From Styela clava (taxonomy: Eukaryota; Chordata; Ascidiacea; Stolidobranchia; Styelidae), in contig NC_135254.1 of the NCBI RefSeq assembly GCF_964204865.1, positions 11,537,001-11,601,000 on the forward strand: a stretch of DNA of 64,000 nt. Reading direction: 5' to 3'. A model generated the notes under the pieces. The model was not told where the DNA came from. It ran no database searches and saw only the letters and a list, made by a program, of their open reading frames with translations. A program made the translations under genes and the position numbers. Shown here piece after piece: positions 25,117-36,701 of the stretch (its first letter is position 1; each line of letters begins with the position of its first letter).

Positions 25117-28100
25117 ATGTATGAAGAGGTGAGTATGTAGACTGCAGATAAAACCCTAGTATCTTTACAGTATCTAGGTAAGGTGCATGTGGAGTTGCCG
25201 GTACCTTACCGACTGGTGTTGAAATGTTTTTTTCAGTTGGTTCTTAACGCAATCTTGGATGAGGATGTTTCGCCACAAATTTTACTTGAAAAACTCAATA
25301 ATGAACTTCGATCTGGAAGCGCAGATATTCGTAGTTATGCTTGGTTTCATGGTAAAGTTCCTCGAAACGTTGCTGAAGATTTAGTCATGAAAGATGGAGA
25401 TTTTCTTGTTCGTGAATCAATAACTAGTGTCGGAGATTATGTTCTCTCGTCCAAGTGAGTCCAATTTACTTTATCATAAATAGGGAAAATTGCTGTCTAA
25501 CGTTTGCTATTAGACACAAAATGTCAAACATTATTTTTCAAACATCATAATTATATAAAAAATTAAAATGGACCAAGTATGGTAGGCTATTCGTGTCGCT
25601 TGGTCTGGAAATTTTATCAAAATTTAAATTTATTATTCTACATAAATAGTAATTAATAGGAAGCAAATAGGTATGGAACATAGGTATGTGATTTAATATT
25701 GATCTATTTAAACGACATACAGCATACATGTAACGCTTTACAATAAATATGGGTAATGTATTAAACAAGTTGCTAGACAAATAAATGAAGGCATCATAAG
25801 TCAACCAGATTATTGAAATTACAATTTTTCGGAAACTCAGATAGTCAAATGATTTCCAAATTAATATTTTTATAATGATAATGCCTAAAGATGCATCTGT
25901 ACCAAATGTGTTGAAGCAAAAAATATATACATTTTGGATCACTGCCTATAACCCGCCTATTACCGTATTTACTACAGGAATATTAATTGTTTGTTTGCCA
26001 AATTCCTAGCATGATGTTAGTGATTGACCTGAAATGTTTACATAGGATTTCACACTTGGGTGTAACTTGGTACTGGGATTAGAGAGTTTTCAATTTGGAA
26101 ATATTATAGGAATTCGGAAACATCTCACTTTTGGGAGTGGAACTTAGTTCCAGAATAGCTGGATGAAAAATTTTGCAAACTGCTGATAAATTTAAAATAA
26201 AATAAAGAAAAAACTTGTTTTTCTTTTCAATAATGAAGCTCACAAATAGGTTTATATCAACTTGTGTGTGTGTGACTTGCATGATGATTCGAAAAATGCC
26301 TTCGTTTTCCACAAAGTTCATTTGAAGAAGAATGATTAGTTCTTATCATTATCATCTTATCTCTTCTGCAACCATTTGCTGTGATAGGTGCTTAGGGCAT
26401 GTTACGATTTGTAGGGTCCGCTTATATGCGAATTTTTATAAATTCATCGTTTTAGGGCCATTATCAGGGGCTCTATGCGAGATCGGTCGGCTCATATGCG
26501 AGATATGCTTATATGTGAGGATGTGCGGTAAATTGATATAACTAAAATATTACAACATATGTTTTGATGAAATACTAGTTCCTACAAAATGCCTGAACGA
26601 AGCCAAAAATAGGAAAATAGCCCGTTAGAGACCTCTTTATTCTCATCTTTATTTAAGAGCTGATAAATTGAATAATTCGTTAGTTAAATAAATTTTAAAA
26701 TGCTGCAAATTGATTGGTAATTTTTAGTTAAAAATTGCTCTTATAATAGCTACCACCTTTATCATGAGTGATAATTTGATAGAAATATCAGATATTATAT
26801 TTTATGCAAATCTACAATCAGTTGGAAGAAATATTTGGCCCCATAAAGTAATCTCATTTCTTACTTTTCAGGTACAAAAGTGCATACTACCATTTCAAAA
26901 TCAATAAGATTACTGTTCAACATACAACAACATATTCAACTACTCAGTATTGCTTAGAACAGCATTCATTCGAATCACTTCCAGCTCTTGTGCATTATTA
27001 TGTGGAACAGAAACTACCAGTTTCCAAAAGAACAGGCGTCATATTGGGACAACCAGTGAATAGATCAGTGCCTGTCTCATACTCTGATGTAAAATATGCT
27101 TCACTGCGTCGCCAACCTAAAGGAAATGCAACACAAGTTGTTTCAACTACGAGATCACCTGATGGTATAATGAATGCAGCTCAGCAGCCGACTCCTGCTG
27201 TAAGAAGTCCTGTATCACAGATTCCACCCCATCAAAGAAAAACAAGTGACCCATTACCAAATCTACCAGATCGTGGAGTTATCAATTATAACGGACAAAC
27301 TTCTCCGAATTCAAATTATCCTATGTCTCCTGGATATAGTAATACTTCTAGCCCATTTCCTTTAAATATTTTTGATAACAAGGAGAATGTTACATCTCCA
27401 ATACAAAGGCAAAAGGATAATGAGGCACAGATCTGTGTTGTGAATCCAGTCACAAATCGACCAACGAGTCAGGTGGATTTGAGCATCAAGAATCATGGAC
27501 AGAATGTCCCGAGATCAGGATCTGATCCAATGCTCAGTCCTTCAAATCTTAAAAGTCGTGCACTTCCTGGTTCTCATAATATGAATAACAACAACTCTAA
27601 ATTCAATTTTCAGGTATTTTTTTTTACATCAACCCGAGATTTCAACTTGTACTGCCATTAATTTTTAGTAGTCTAATGCTTTAAAACCAATGGGCCAACA
27701 CTAATGAATTTAAATTTTTTTTTTTATCAATACTCCAAGAAGGTAAAAAAGTTTAAAGTTAATAAAGAATGTCAATGTATTAGTAACTTGTTATTCTCTT
27801 TGTTTCTTATATCTGGTCATAATAGTTTAATACGTTTGAATTAAATTTGAATTAATAATAAATCATTCTGTAGTAAAATTCTTTTTATCGGGTCATATGT
27901 TGAAAATTTTTCGAGTCTGTCAGAAATTATTTATTCATTTCTGCTATATCTCTGGATGTCTTTCTCTGACTAATTATAATTTTAAACTGGAAGTGTGAGT
28001 AAAAAGATATCTTCAACAAAGTACTGAATAATTTATAGCTTCAAGGTTGAGCTAAAGTCGAGCAGGGCCTATTGGAGATAACTTTCATTATATTCCTTAT

Positions 28101-31100
28101 AAATCTCTAAGCAATATGTAAAACTCTAATAATATGTAGGCTACTCAAAAAAACTCCAAAATAATTTTAGATGCTTTCAATTGATTTCTTAGCATAACAA
28201 TGAAGAGATCGTTGGAACGCCCAAAAGGAAGCCTGTTCCACCTAAACCAAGTCGTGTTCCATCGTTGAGAAACCCAGCTTTAAAAGGTCCAGTAGTTGCA
28301 GTTGGACATGATAATTTTACCAATCGCGTAAATTCTACTAAAAATTCGGGCAAACATCCAGCTCTGACAGAAGTGCCAGAGTCTGTTGATGAAAAAGTGA
28401 AAACCAATATTAAGTAAGTAGGCTAGATTTGTTTATGATGTATTGAAAAAATTTGTTACATTAACTATACAAAAATTCAAGTCATCTCCACAATTATGCT
28501 CTGATTTCCGGATTTCACACACCATTGTTTTTTACTCACCTGGTTTTAGTAAATAGAAAAATTATGGCTTCGTACAAATTTGAAAATTTTCACTGTGGGA
28601 TGTTAATTTTTTCATTTCATGAGTTTTTCTATTCAATAAACACAAATTTTTTTAGACGAATTTCAATATCTTTCACACTGTAGAATTATTTTGTCATATT
28701 GCAGCTTTTGAGAAGCAGTGAAAAAACTTTTCTGAAAAAATGCTAGCTATCAGACAATAAATATATTATGCTATTCAATTACAGCTTGAGAATAAAATCT
28801 TCACCTGGGAAAAATGTTAATGATGCTGCCAGTAAGCGTAAAAGAGCATCATGTTTCAAGGTATTTTTGCTTTATTCAAGATATAATTGTATTTCTCATG
28901 TGAATTGGTGTAAATTATCAAATGTGCCTGTCTTATATCATTTTCGTTAACCTTGATTGAAGGGCCTCAATGGGGCTTGATTAGATTATTCTTTGAATTT
29001 TTAATTCGCAAACGGAGTCTATAGTGAAAAACCCTGCTTGGGGCCCTCAGATAATCATTCTGTGGCCCCCTAGGTGGGTCGGTCCAGGGCCCACCTTTAA
29101 AAAGCTTGCTCCGTCACATTCAGATAAAAAAATATTAGAGGCATGGTTCATTGCTGTTTAATTGCAATTACCGGAATTATACTGAATAATTTTACTTTTA
29201 TTTATCGTAAGTAAATTTTCAAACTGATCACAATCTTTTTGTTTTCAAAGCCTATGCAGTATCAGTGTACAATGTTAACTAATGAGAACCCACCATTGGA
29301 ACAGAAAGCACTTATAGAGCTGACAAAAATACTTCAGACAGAAGATCCTTTTAAATTAGCCAGACATATGACGGTTATTGACTGCAAGGTAATGTAATCA
29401 GTTACTCATTGATATAACATATTAATTTTGCATTCAATAGACTTACAATTGTCATTACTTTTATAACTTATAACATGGGTTGCCAACTTTTACTCTATCT
29501 TACCCCTTGGCAAATATGATAAATAAAAAATATAGCCTATTAATTTCAAGTTTACTCCCAAGGTTCATTCACTCACGATACCCCCCCCCGCCTCGGTTAG
29601 GAACCACTGACTTATAATGAATAATCTTTCTTATTCACTATTTTTCGATTTATTCTATTTTCAAATCAAAAGTTATAGTATATGTTTAACATTGTTGAAA
29701 CTTTAGGTATGTCGAATTTTGGAAAATGATTTTGAACGAATTTTTCTTCCACATGCATCTCAACTGAGACAAGATATTATAGAAAGGTAGGTAGTGTTAA
29801 AATGGGATGATTCTTTGGATTCGTGATGAATGCAGAAGTTGATGGTCTTTTTGAATTCTAAATTTTTAGGTATCAATGTATAGCTTTCTGGGTTGCAATA
29901 TGTGTTGTGAAATGTGCTAATGGAAAGGATGAACGAGCAGTATTGCTCAATACTTTTATTCAAGTAAGTATCTATAAAACTTTCAGGAGTAGGTGTTTAC
30001 TTTTTTAGGTTCTTACTGATTATTGGTAAACAAATCTCTTTTGTAAACATGGTGCAAAGGGGAATGTGGATGTGGCATTGAAAAATTGCTAAGACCTTTT
30101 TATCGCGCTTTGTTATTTTGATTTATTTAAATCACCTTTAATCTTAAAATAAATGTTTTTTCTAAAGAAATTTCGAGAATGATGTTTCAATTTTTACATG
30201 TATGAAAATATTATATTATATTGATTATGTTTATTGGTTTATATTATATGTAGTAATGACGAAACTTTATTTTTTAATTTAGGTTGCAAATGAGTTGGTG
30301 CATAGCATGGGCAATGTTTTTGGATTCTCAGCAGTTATGCATGGTCTTACATGCCCTCAGGTGATTTTTTTACTTATGTTATTTTTTTTATGATAGTAAG
30401 CATTGTAAAATTTGATGTCCATGTAAGGCAAATATATAAAAGTTTAGAAAAGGCTTAAATGGGAACATTCTATAACTCTCTTAATAGGTGGTTGGTAATA
30501 CTTTGAATAGAATTTGTTTTTGTCGTAACTTTACTTCATTTGTAAACCTTTGTAACTCCATCTCTCCAGCTCAATATATTGTGCATTCGGGATTATAGTG
30601 AGTCGATTTGCTCTCAGTAGTGACCGAATCACATACTTTCTGCATTTCTGATACCTTTGTTTGACCAATGCCTTCAGTCAATACTCAACTGCATTGCTTT
30701 GGGATTAAAATATGATGTGAATTCCCCAACAGAAGCACACGAATTTACATTATGGCTTGATTTGGTGTGATAGTCTGAGATGGGAGTTCGAGCTTACATG
30801 GAAAGCTATGATAGAGCCATTTTGATTATAAAATTCAATTTTTTATGAAGTTATTATATTATTGATTAAACAGATTTCATCATTAGAAACATCTTGGGTA
30901 TCACTGCGTGCTAAGTTCACAAACAATGCGGTCACATTTGATAAAAAGTTGAGGCCATTGTTGCGTCTCTTGGATGAGGGCAAAGGACAAATTCGTGAGT
31001 GTTCATAGAAGTTGTTGTTTCAAACAGTCCTGCGAACTCTAAGAAAATTTACACCAGACTTAAGCTTCAAACCCCAGTTCGTTTATAAATTAACTCCAGA

Positions 31101-32814
31101 CTGCGGTTGAGCCGAATTCTGAACCAATAAACTTTGGCCCTATTTAATTGTCTGTTGAGAATGCCCAGTCACTTTACAAATTTCAACTTCGCTCAACACC
31201 ATTAGAAGTCAAAAATTATGTTTCTTCAGACTCCAGTGGAGCATGGAAAAACAGTTCCATAAAGTATGAAAATGTGACTCCAGCTCTAATATCAATAAAA
31301 ACATACCAACCCCCAATTTCAAACTAATGACTATGGTTATAAAGATACCCTCCTCTATTTTTGTATTCATATCTTCTCTTTTCTCTTGAATATATATTTT
31401 TTTATTGTAATACCCTGAACCTGCACCCTCTACATACAGTGCATCGTGCATATTATATTGATCGTCGTTCACCTCTGCCTTTATTAATATCTTTGGCAGT
31501 CATACTTTGTCTCCTCTTAGGCAAACTATTTCCTCCTATGGAATATCTTCTCACTGATGCTAAATGTTAATTATTAAATATTTTAAGGTTTGTCCACCAC
31601 ATGCATACCTCACATTATGCCGCTGATCAGACTTTTGGAGAATCCAGGACCTGGAGTTCCTCACTTAGGTTCAGGTGAATCAATGTCCAAAAAATTTGCT
31701 TCGTTTGGTTCATTGTTGGATCGAATCTCACCTACAAGTTCAATTGGAAAAGAAGATTCACTGAGCTTACACAGCACTGAAAAAGATGGAGATAGGGTGA
31801 ATTGAGTAATCTTACATCTGCTTGTGGCATTGCAAATATGTCATCTTCATGACATTTGAATATTCATTCTTTTGGACCATGCCAATGCATTTATGCTTTG
31901 TATCTAACTTATGCTAAGTAAATAGAATATTGAAAGTGGCATTTTTTTTGACCAGTCTGTTATTTGTAGTATGTGTCGTGACTCGTGAGATATGCATTGA
32001 CATTCCTATTCTTGTGATAATTGTCGACGATTTTTATTGGTTTAAAAAACTGCAAACTAAATTTTATATTTATTCTCAAGTTTATCTGTGAGAAAAAGTA
32101 ATGGGATATTTTCTAAAGGATATGCTCTATAATTGCGTATTGGGCAATTGGATGATGGCATTCGTATTATTATGGTAATTATGATTTTCAATGGCTTTAG
32201 TTGCTTGAATAGACAATGATATTCCTCCAATTTGAGCCAACTGTGGGATTTTTCTGTATAGAATAGGCCATATAAAGTACAATTGCTTTTTAGTTCAATG
32301 TAGTGATAACAATATATAGGTAATGACCAAAAGTATTACATTATTGGAACAGCTGAACGTCAGGCATGAATTCTTTTTTTCTGTTGTCAATAATGATTCT
32401 CGATATTCTGATAATTTCTCAAGCAATGCATTTCTTTTCAGACTGACTGGTGGGAAAATATTCCTGATGAAAGTTTTGATTCTCTGCTATCACATCTTAT
32501 TTCTGGTCGATCCATCTTACAAAATGTAGAAAATTGCAAGAAAAATGCCAATTCAAAACTGATAGGTATATAATAATGATTATCATTTATTACCAAAACT
32601 GCTGCTTGTGATTTTTTTTGTCTGTCAACTTTATCACCATTATTAAAATGTTTTCACAGATTTTGTTGAGACTGAAAAAGTTCGGGAAATGTTTACGACC
32701 GACTTTCAAATGAGGATGTTATTTGGTTTCAAAAGTGCAGAGTCTCCAAGACGTGATCGCTTCCATAAATTTGATAGAATTATAACTGCAATGTTAAGGC
32801 ATATTGTGGATTAA
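25117..32814 (+). CDS. BCAR3: NSP-family adaptor (BCAR3/SH2D3 type): SH2 plus Cdc25-like domain
   Basis: Thirteen exons: 25117-25128, 25237-25454, 26872-27613, 28193-28413, 28785-28860, 29251-29388, 29707-29786, 29870-29963, 30283-30360, 30874-30994, 31588-31796, 32442-32565, 32660-32814; 755 residues (human BCAR3 about 825). An SH2 domain near residues 30-130 starts WFHGKVPRNVAEDLV and has the phosphotyrosine-binding FLVRES motif. A basic, proline/serine-rich linker (residues about 150-420) includes PKRKPVPPKPSR. The C-terminal Cdc25/RasGEF-like fold starts at PPLEQKALIELTKIL and includes FSAVMHGLTCPQ, ETSWVSLRAKF and PHIMPLIRLLE, as in NSP proteins, where it binds p130Cas rather than activating Ras. 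This family couples receptor and adhesion signals to Cas, Rap1/Rac and JNK. The first exon (MYEE) is very short and therefore the least certain. Vertebrates have three paralogues (BCAR3, SH2D3A, SH2D3C); this is probably their single pro-orthologue. Confidence 0.9.
25455..26871 (+). other. Intron 2 of the NSP gene
   Basis: A 1.4-kb AT-rich intron that splits the SH2 domain after its FLVRES half. Apart from a decayed repeat at 26385-26531, nothing recognisable is seen; a 134-codon minus-strand open frame looks like chance. Confidence 0.5.
26385..26531. repeat. Decayed TA-type element fragment
   Basis: Contains repeated GCTTATATGCG / CATATGCGAG words and ends GCTTATATGTGAGGATGTGCGG followed by TA. 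Reversed, this resembles the start of the fragment at 43764 (CAGTATATCCTCGCATATGAGC), so both are probably remnants of one family. Confidence 0.4.
29474..29609. mobile_element. Very short hAT-type element, 136 bp
   Basis: The left end CATGGGTTGCCAAC and right end GGTTAGGAACCACTG are hAT-like and imperfect. The perfect 8-bp duplication ACTTATAA (29466-29473 and 29610-29617) supports a real insertion. It includes a C-rich run near 29581 and lies in NSP-gene intron 6. Confidence 0.75.
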
Positions 32815-32837
32815 TCTGTTACTAATAAGTCTTAAAA

Positions 32838-32843
32838 AATAAA
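32838..32843 (+). terminator. AATAAA poly(A) signal of the NSP gene
   Basis: A canonical hexamer 23 bases after the stop codon. This would give a very short 3' UTR. Confidence 0.5.
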
Positions 32844-33794
32844 ACTTTTGCCACATTTTCTATGAATTAATTAATGCTCAATGTAATTCACAGCAGCAAT
32901 TTCTGCATAGAATGCAGAGCCACAATAAGGGGCTGCCTGTATATGCCAAAATAATGAAAATATTGTGTCATTGCAGAAAATAGTCCTTTTAAAATGTTCC
33001 ACCAATGTGATATTTTTGTACTGATACTGTCAACTGGTATTTAATTTTCATTTGATTAAATAGGTCATTTAAAAAATTTTCAATATCCATTGTGCTTTAT
33101 ATAATACTATGTAAATTTGAGATATAACGGTCAATCTTTATGTTTGGGAACTATTGCGATTTGATTTATCTTAAAATGGAATTTTTAGCATTTTTGAATT
33201 CATATATTCTTACTATTTTTCTAAATTTTATCGGTTATCATTGTGCTCATTTGAATCTTAATTCTGATTATGGTAAAATGCTTTAATTCACGGTTCATTG
33301 CGTGGTACTTAGAGATGTTCATATTAATATGCTGCCAATCCAATCATTTATATTTTTGTACTTTTTACATGTAGTGTGTGAAATCTCTAATCTTGCACTT
33401 ACCAAGATATGTATAATATAATAATGAAAGTTTTTTAATTGTATTTCTAAAAAGCTATTTACTTAATGCATCTAACTATTCTCTAACGCAACTCATATAA
33501 TTAGTAATCAATAATACAATTCATTGTGAAATTGACTGTTGATCTTTTAAAATGATACTAATGTTGGCTTTATACAAGGGTGGTATACTTAGCCAATTGC
33601 CATAACCCCTTTCATACTGAAATTAGCAGTGTTGCTTATATTGCGCATGGTTAAATCTGCAATGAGCTTGGATTCTGCAGTGATGGGTAAAGCATATTGG
33701 GGATCTGTACACTTTCGATATACTGAATGTGGGAAGTATTTTCATATTTATGTGGAGGAAAGGAAATTAGATGAGACTGCTTAATCAAATGGCA

Positions 33795-33957
33795 TGCCAT
33801 AGCCTTTCGTCTGATTACCAGTCTATGTCTGACCAGCGATACTATGAACCACCTGTCGAAGGTGAGCCAACCAATCCGGGATTCGGACCCGCGCAGTGTA
33901 ATCAGAAGTGAGGTGGCAAGTAATTTCCTAATGTTTAGCACGATGCGCCATAACTGT
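33795..33957 (-). repeat. SINE head, inverted copy
   Basis: On the minus strand it reads TGGCGCATCGTGCTAAAC...CTGATTACACTGCGCGGGTCCGAATCCCG, parallel to the tRNA-like head of the SINE at 19009. The tail beyond the box-B-like segment differs from that copy. Confidence 0.6.
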
Positions 33958-34669
33958 CAATAAGAACTATCCTCAATCTGAATATTATATGATAAATCGG
34001 CCAAATCAATTTGCGTCCTCTTGCACTAGTATCCGGCCTGACATGTAAAAATTGCCACAAAAAGTAATCATTGCATTCCCACTCACATCAGTGCCTACCT
34101 ATGGACCCAGGATTTTTATCCGCTGCACAGTTTCACATAAATTTGAAAAACGGAGAAAATCATTAGTGGGGAGTTTCCACTGGACCATTGATACCTTAAC
34201 ATACCTTGTTAAAGTCGTCAATGACTGGACCCGAAGTAAGTGAATGTGCCAGCGTGGTGCGCTCCAGCGTATGGAATGGATATTGCCCCCAGCAACAATT
34301 TCCGTGTTTTATTTCGTAACAATGACCAATCAGAGAAATGTTAACGAAGACGTAACAATTATAATATTGCAGCCGCTCAGACACTTTGTTTTTTACGCAC
34401 AAGAGAGTTTGATTTATCAAACCGTAAATATATATTACTACGATCAAACCGAAAAATACAATATTCATATAATTACTTGGCAAGTAATATTGTAATAGAC
34501 GCCAGTCATTTTTGCAGAAAATGTATTTTCCAGGGGAAATTTCAAATTTGTCTCTCTGTTTATTTAGAAAATGTTAGCAATGACCGTCAACGCGTTCGGA
34601 TTTCTGTCTTGTATCGAATATAGGAAAGGAGGAATCGATTCCAGTTTGACCGTAAATATATACGTAAAT

Positions 34670-35245
34670 ATATATGTACCGGTTCCGTATCTACTACTAC
34701 ATTACCTATCACCACCTATCGGTGCCAAGCTACCAAAGTGTACCAGCGTTACAGTTCATTAAAGCTGAATAGTGGTGATGTGGGTTTCTGCTTTCTAGAT
34801 TTGTACCGGCTCTTGACTCTTACTATATCGTATGCCCAGGTACGGTAATGTAGGGATGTGAAAGGCGCAAACAGCTGATACCGGTACGGTAGAGAGGGAG
34901 AGATTTATTGCCATAAAAACAAAATCGGTACCGGCCCGATACCGTAGCTATCGTTAAACTTCCAGATAGATTATTATAGTGACTGTTTGGAAATAGAAAA
35001 ATGGTATCCATGAAACTGACAACGGACATGATAAGACTTTTACACTTTGCTGAGTGAAGCCAGGTTTCCAAAAGTCCATATGCTGGCACAGCGAATATAA
35101 TACCGATACCGGTATATGTTTTTTCTGTATACTGGTATACCGGTACAGGTACATGCAGATTTGGCTTCACATACAATTATCAAGCTTGATAAATTTCATC
35201 AAATCTAATCGCCGATACCGGTACCGTACCGGTACCGATACCAAT
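34670..35245. repeat. TACCGG-rich simple-sequence region
   Basis: Clustered variants of the palindrome TACCGGTA and of GATACCGGTACCG occur on both strands, densest near 35100-35150 and 35214-35240. Spacing is irregular, so it is a degenerate simple repeat or a motif cluster rather than a clean tandem array. It begins about 1.5-2 kb upstream of the RABL6 start codon. Confidence 0.6.
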
Positions 35246-35486
35246 CATCTGATCATATAAAATCTTTTCTGACAATTTTTGTAGTAAAATGATTCCTAAA
35301 TTTTGATTATTCAGCTTTTCCTAGTTTGCTTGACAAATGACAATATTTCCAATTTTGACACAAGGCTTATTGTTGTTTTTCATTATGCTCTTATAAATAG
35401 TAAATACCATAATTTGGTTCATAAAGTGCATTTTTTGCGCACCACATCTCCTTTGCGATTTCGTATTTATATTAAGCAGGCTTTTC

Positions 35487-35938
35487 GGGTCTCCTGTAGT
35501 TTCGTACCTAACGTACTTCTAGTGGTCGTAGCATAACAATTTTTTGATATGTCAATCCTAACCCCCATCTGATTACGCCATCCAAAAATTAAATCACTAC
35601 GACATCACAATCACGTCATAGAGCTTGCCAAATATACGCACGATCGACCGAAATGGCATTGGCGTCGACGATAAAGAACTGACTGACGTTATCGGTCTCT
35701 CTCCTATTGGAATTGTTGCGACGAGAAAACGAGAGAACTAACTGTTCGACTTCGGATGCTCGTTTGCGCGTCTTGGATGGCAGTTCGTATAGTTTGAAGG
35801 GCTCTATTACGTCACTGTGACGTCGTAATGACGTAATTTTTGGATGGTGTAGTCAGGTGGGGGTTGGGATTGATACATGAAAAAATTGTCATGCTACACC
35901 CACTAGAAGTATGTTGGGTAAGAAACTACATGAGACCC
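35487..35938. mobile_element. GGGTCTC foldback element, copy 1 (452 bp)
   Basis: Terminal inverted repeats of roughly 100 bp or more begin GGGTCTCCTGTAGTTTCGTA and end with the complement (AACTACATGAGACCC). The perfect 8-bp duplication GGCTTTTC flanks it (35479-35486, 35939-35946). Same family as 50697-51155 with the central part inverted. No coding capacity. Long arms starting GGG with an 8-bp duplication fit Mutator-like or Merlin elements better than hAT, but the superfamily is unresolved. Confidence 0.85.
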
Positions 35939-36271
35939 GGCTTTTCTACCATGGCCCATTGAATTTGATTTCACTGACTGTTGTTAGATTTTGTTCGTCC
36001 GTTTATATAAAACTCAATGCAAAAAAGGTATTATATTGAAATGTATCAATACGTACGGTATTTTTCACGGGAAGTCGCAACTTGAGCATATTTCTGGAGG
36101 TCGTCACAATACAATTAAGTTCGAAAACTACTATGTCCTATAGTTGAAAGAAATCTACTTTTTAAATTGTTAATAATCTATATGTAGCCGCTATTTTTAA
36201 TGGAAACGTGCTATTAAATTTGTATCATATTTCGGTATTCATATTTCGTATATTAATCTCGTTATTCTCTA

Positions 36272-36342
36272 CATCCCCCTAAAATGAGCTCCAATGTTCA
36301 AAAGAAAATTGATGACAATGTCTTATTTTCGGGAAAACACGG
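36272..36342. repeat. Short mariner-like inverted-repeat remnant
   Basis: CATCCCCCTAAAATGAGC at one end and GTCTTATTTTCGGG at the other form a diverged foldback, with TA at 36270-36271. This is the same type as 63326-63404. Confidence 0.45.
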
Positions 36343-36477
36343 TGTGATGATGTATATTCACTTGGAATCGTGAATTTATCGTTTTACACTATTTTTAATG
36401 ATTGTATTTCAAATTAAGAGTCTGAAAAAGTGCAATAGATATAGTACTTTGTGTAAAATTGGTGCTTCTTTGCGGCC

Positions 36478-36534
36478 CCTAGAATTAGTTTCGCGGCCCC
36501 GTCCAGGGTCGCGGCCCCTAGTTTGGGAAGTCCT
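36478..36534. mobile_element. hAT terminus, other end not found
   Basis: GGCCCC-rich repeats lead to CTAGTTTGGGAAGTCCTG, a typical hAT end resembling that of the element at 8785. A GGTCGTCAC / AGTCGCAAC-like stretch near 36070-36110 could belong to the same element, but no clear left end or target duplication is visible. Confidence 0.5.
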
Positions 36535-36701
36535 GCTATAGACTACTTGTAGATGTATGACTCGCTAGTCTAATTTTGTAAAATATTTGGCCAGTGATCC
36601 AGTAAATCTGTAAATAGTATTTTTTTAAAACTGCAGAACATATTGAATCCGATAGGTAATGGTACTCGGTACTCTGGTACGGAGCAAGTCCTGAATTCGA
36701 T

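Larger units (their letters stand above)
32844..36701. other. NSP gene to RABL6 intergenic region
   Basis: No gene recognised. It holds an inverted SINE head, a TACCGG-rich stretch, a foldback element, a mariner-like fragment and one hAT terminus (each listed separately). The stretch 32844-33794 is AT-rich with no features I can name. Confidence 0.5.

Noticed and set aside
25538..25942. 134-codon minus-strand open frame in NSP-gene intron 2
   Set aside because: AT-driven composition (Ile, Tyr, Phe, Asn-rich), no recognisable domain, and it lies wholly within an intron of a well-supported gene.
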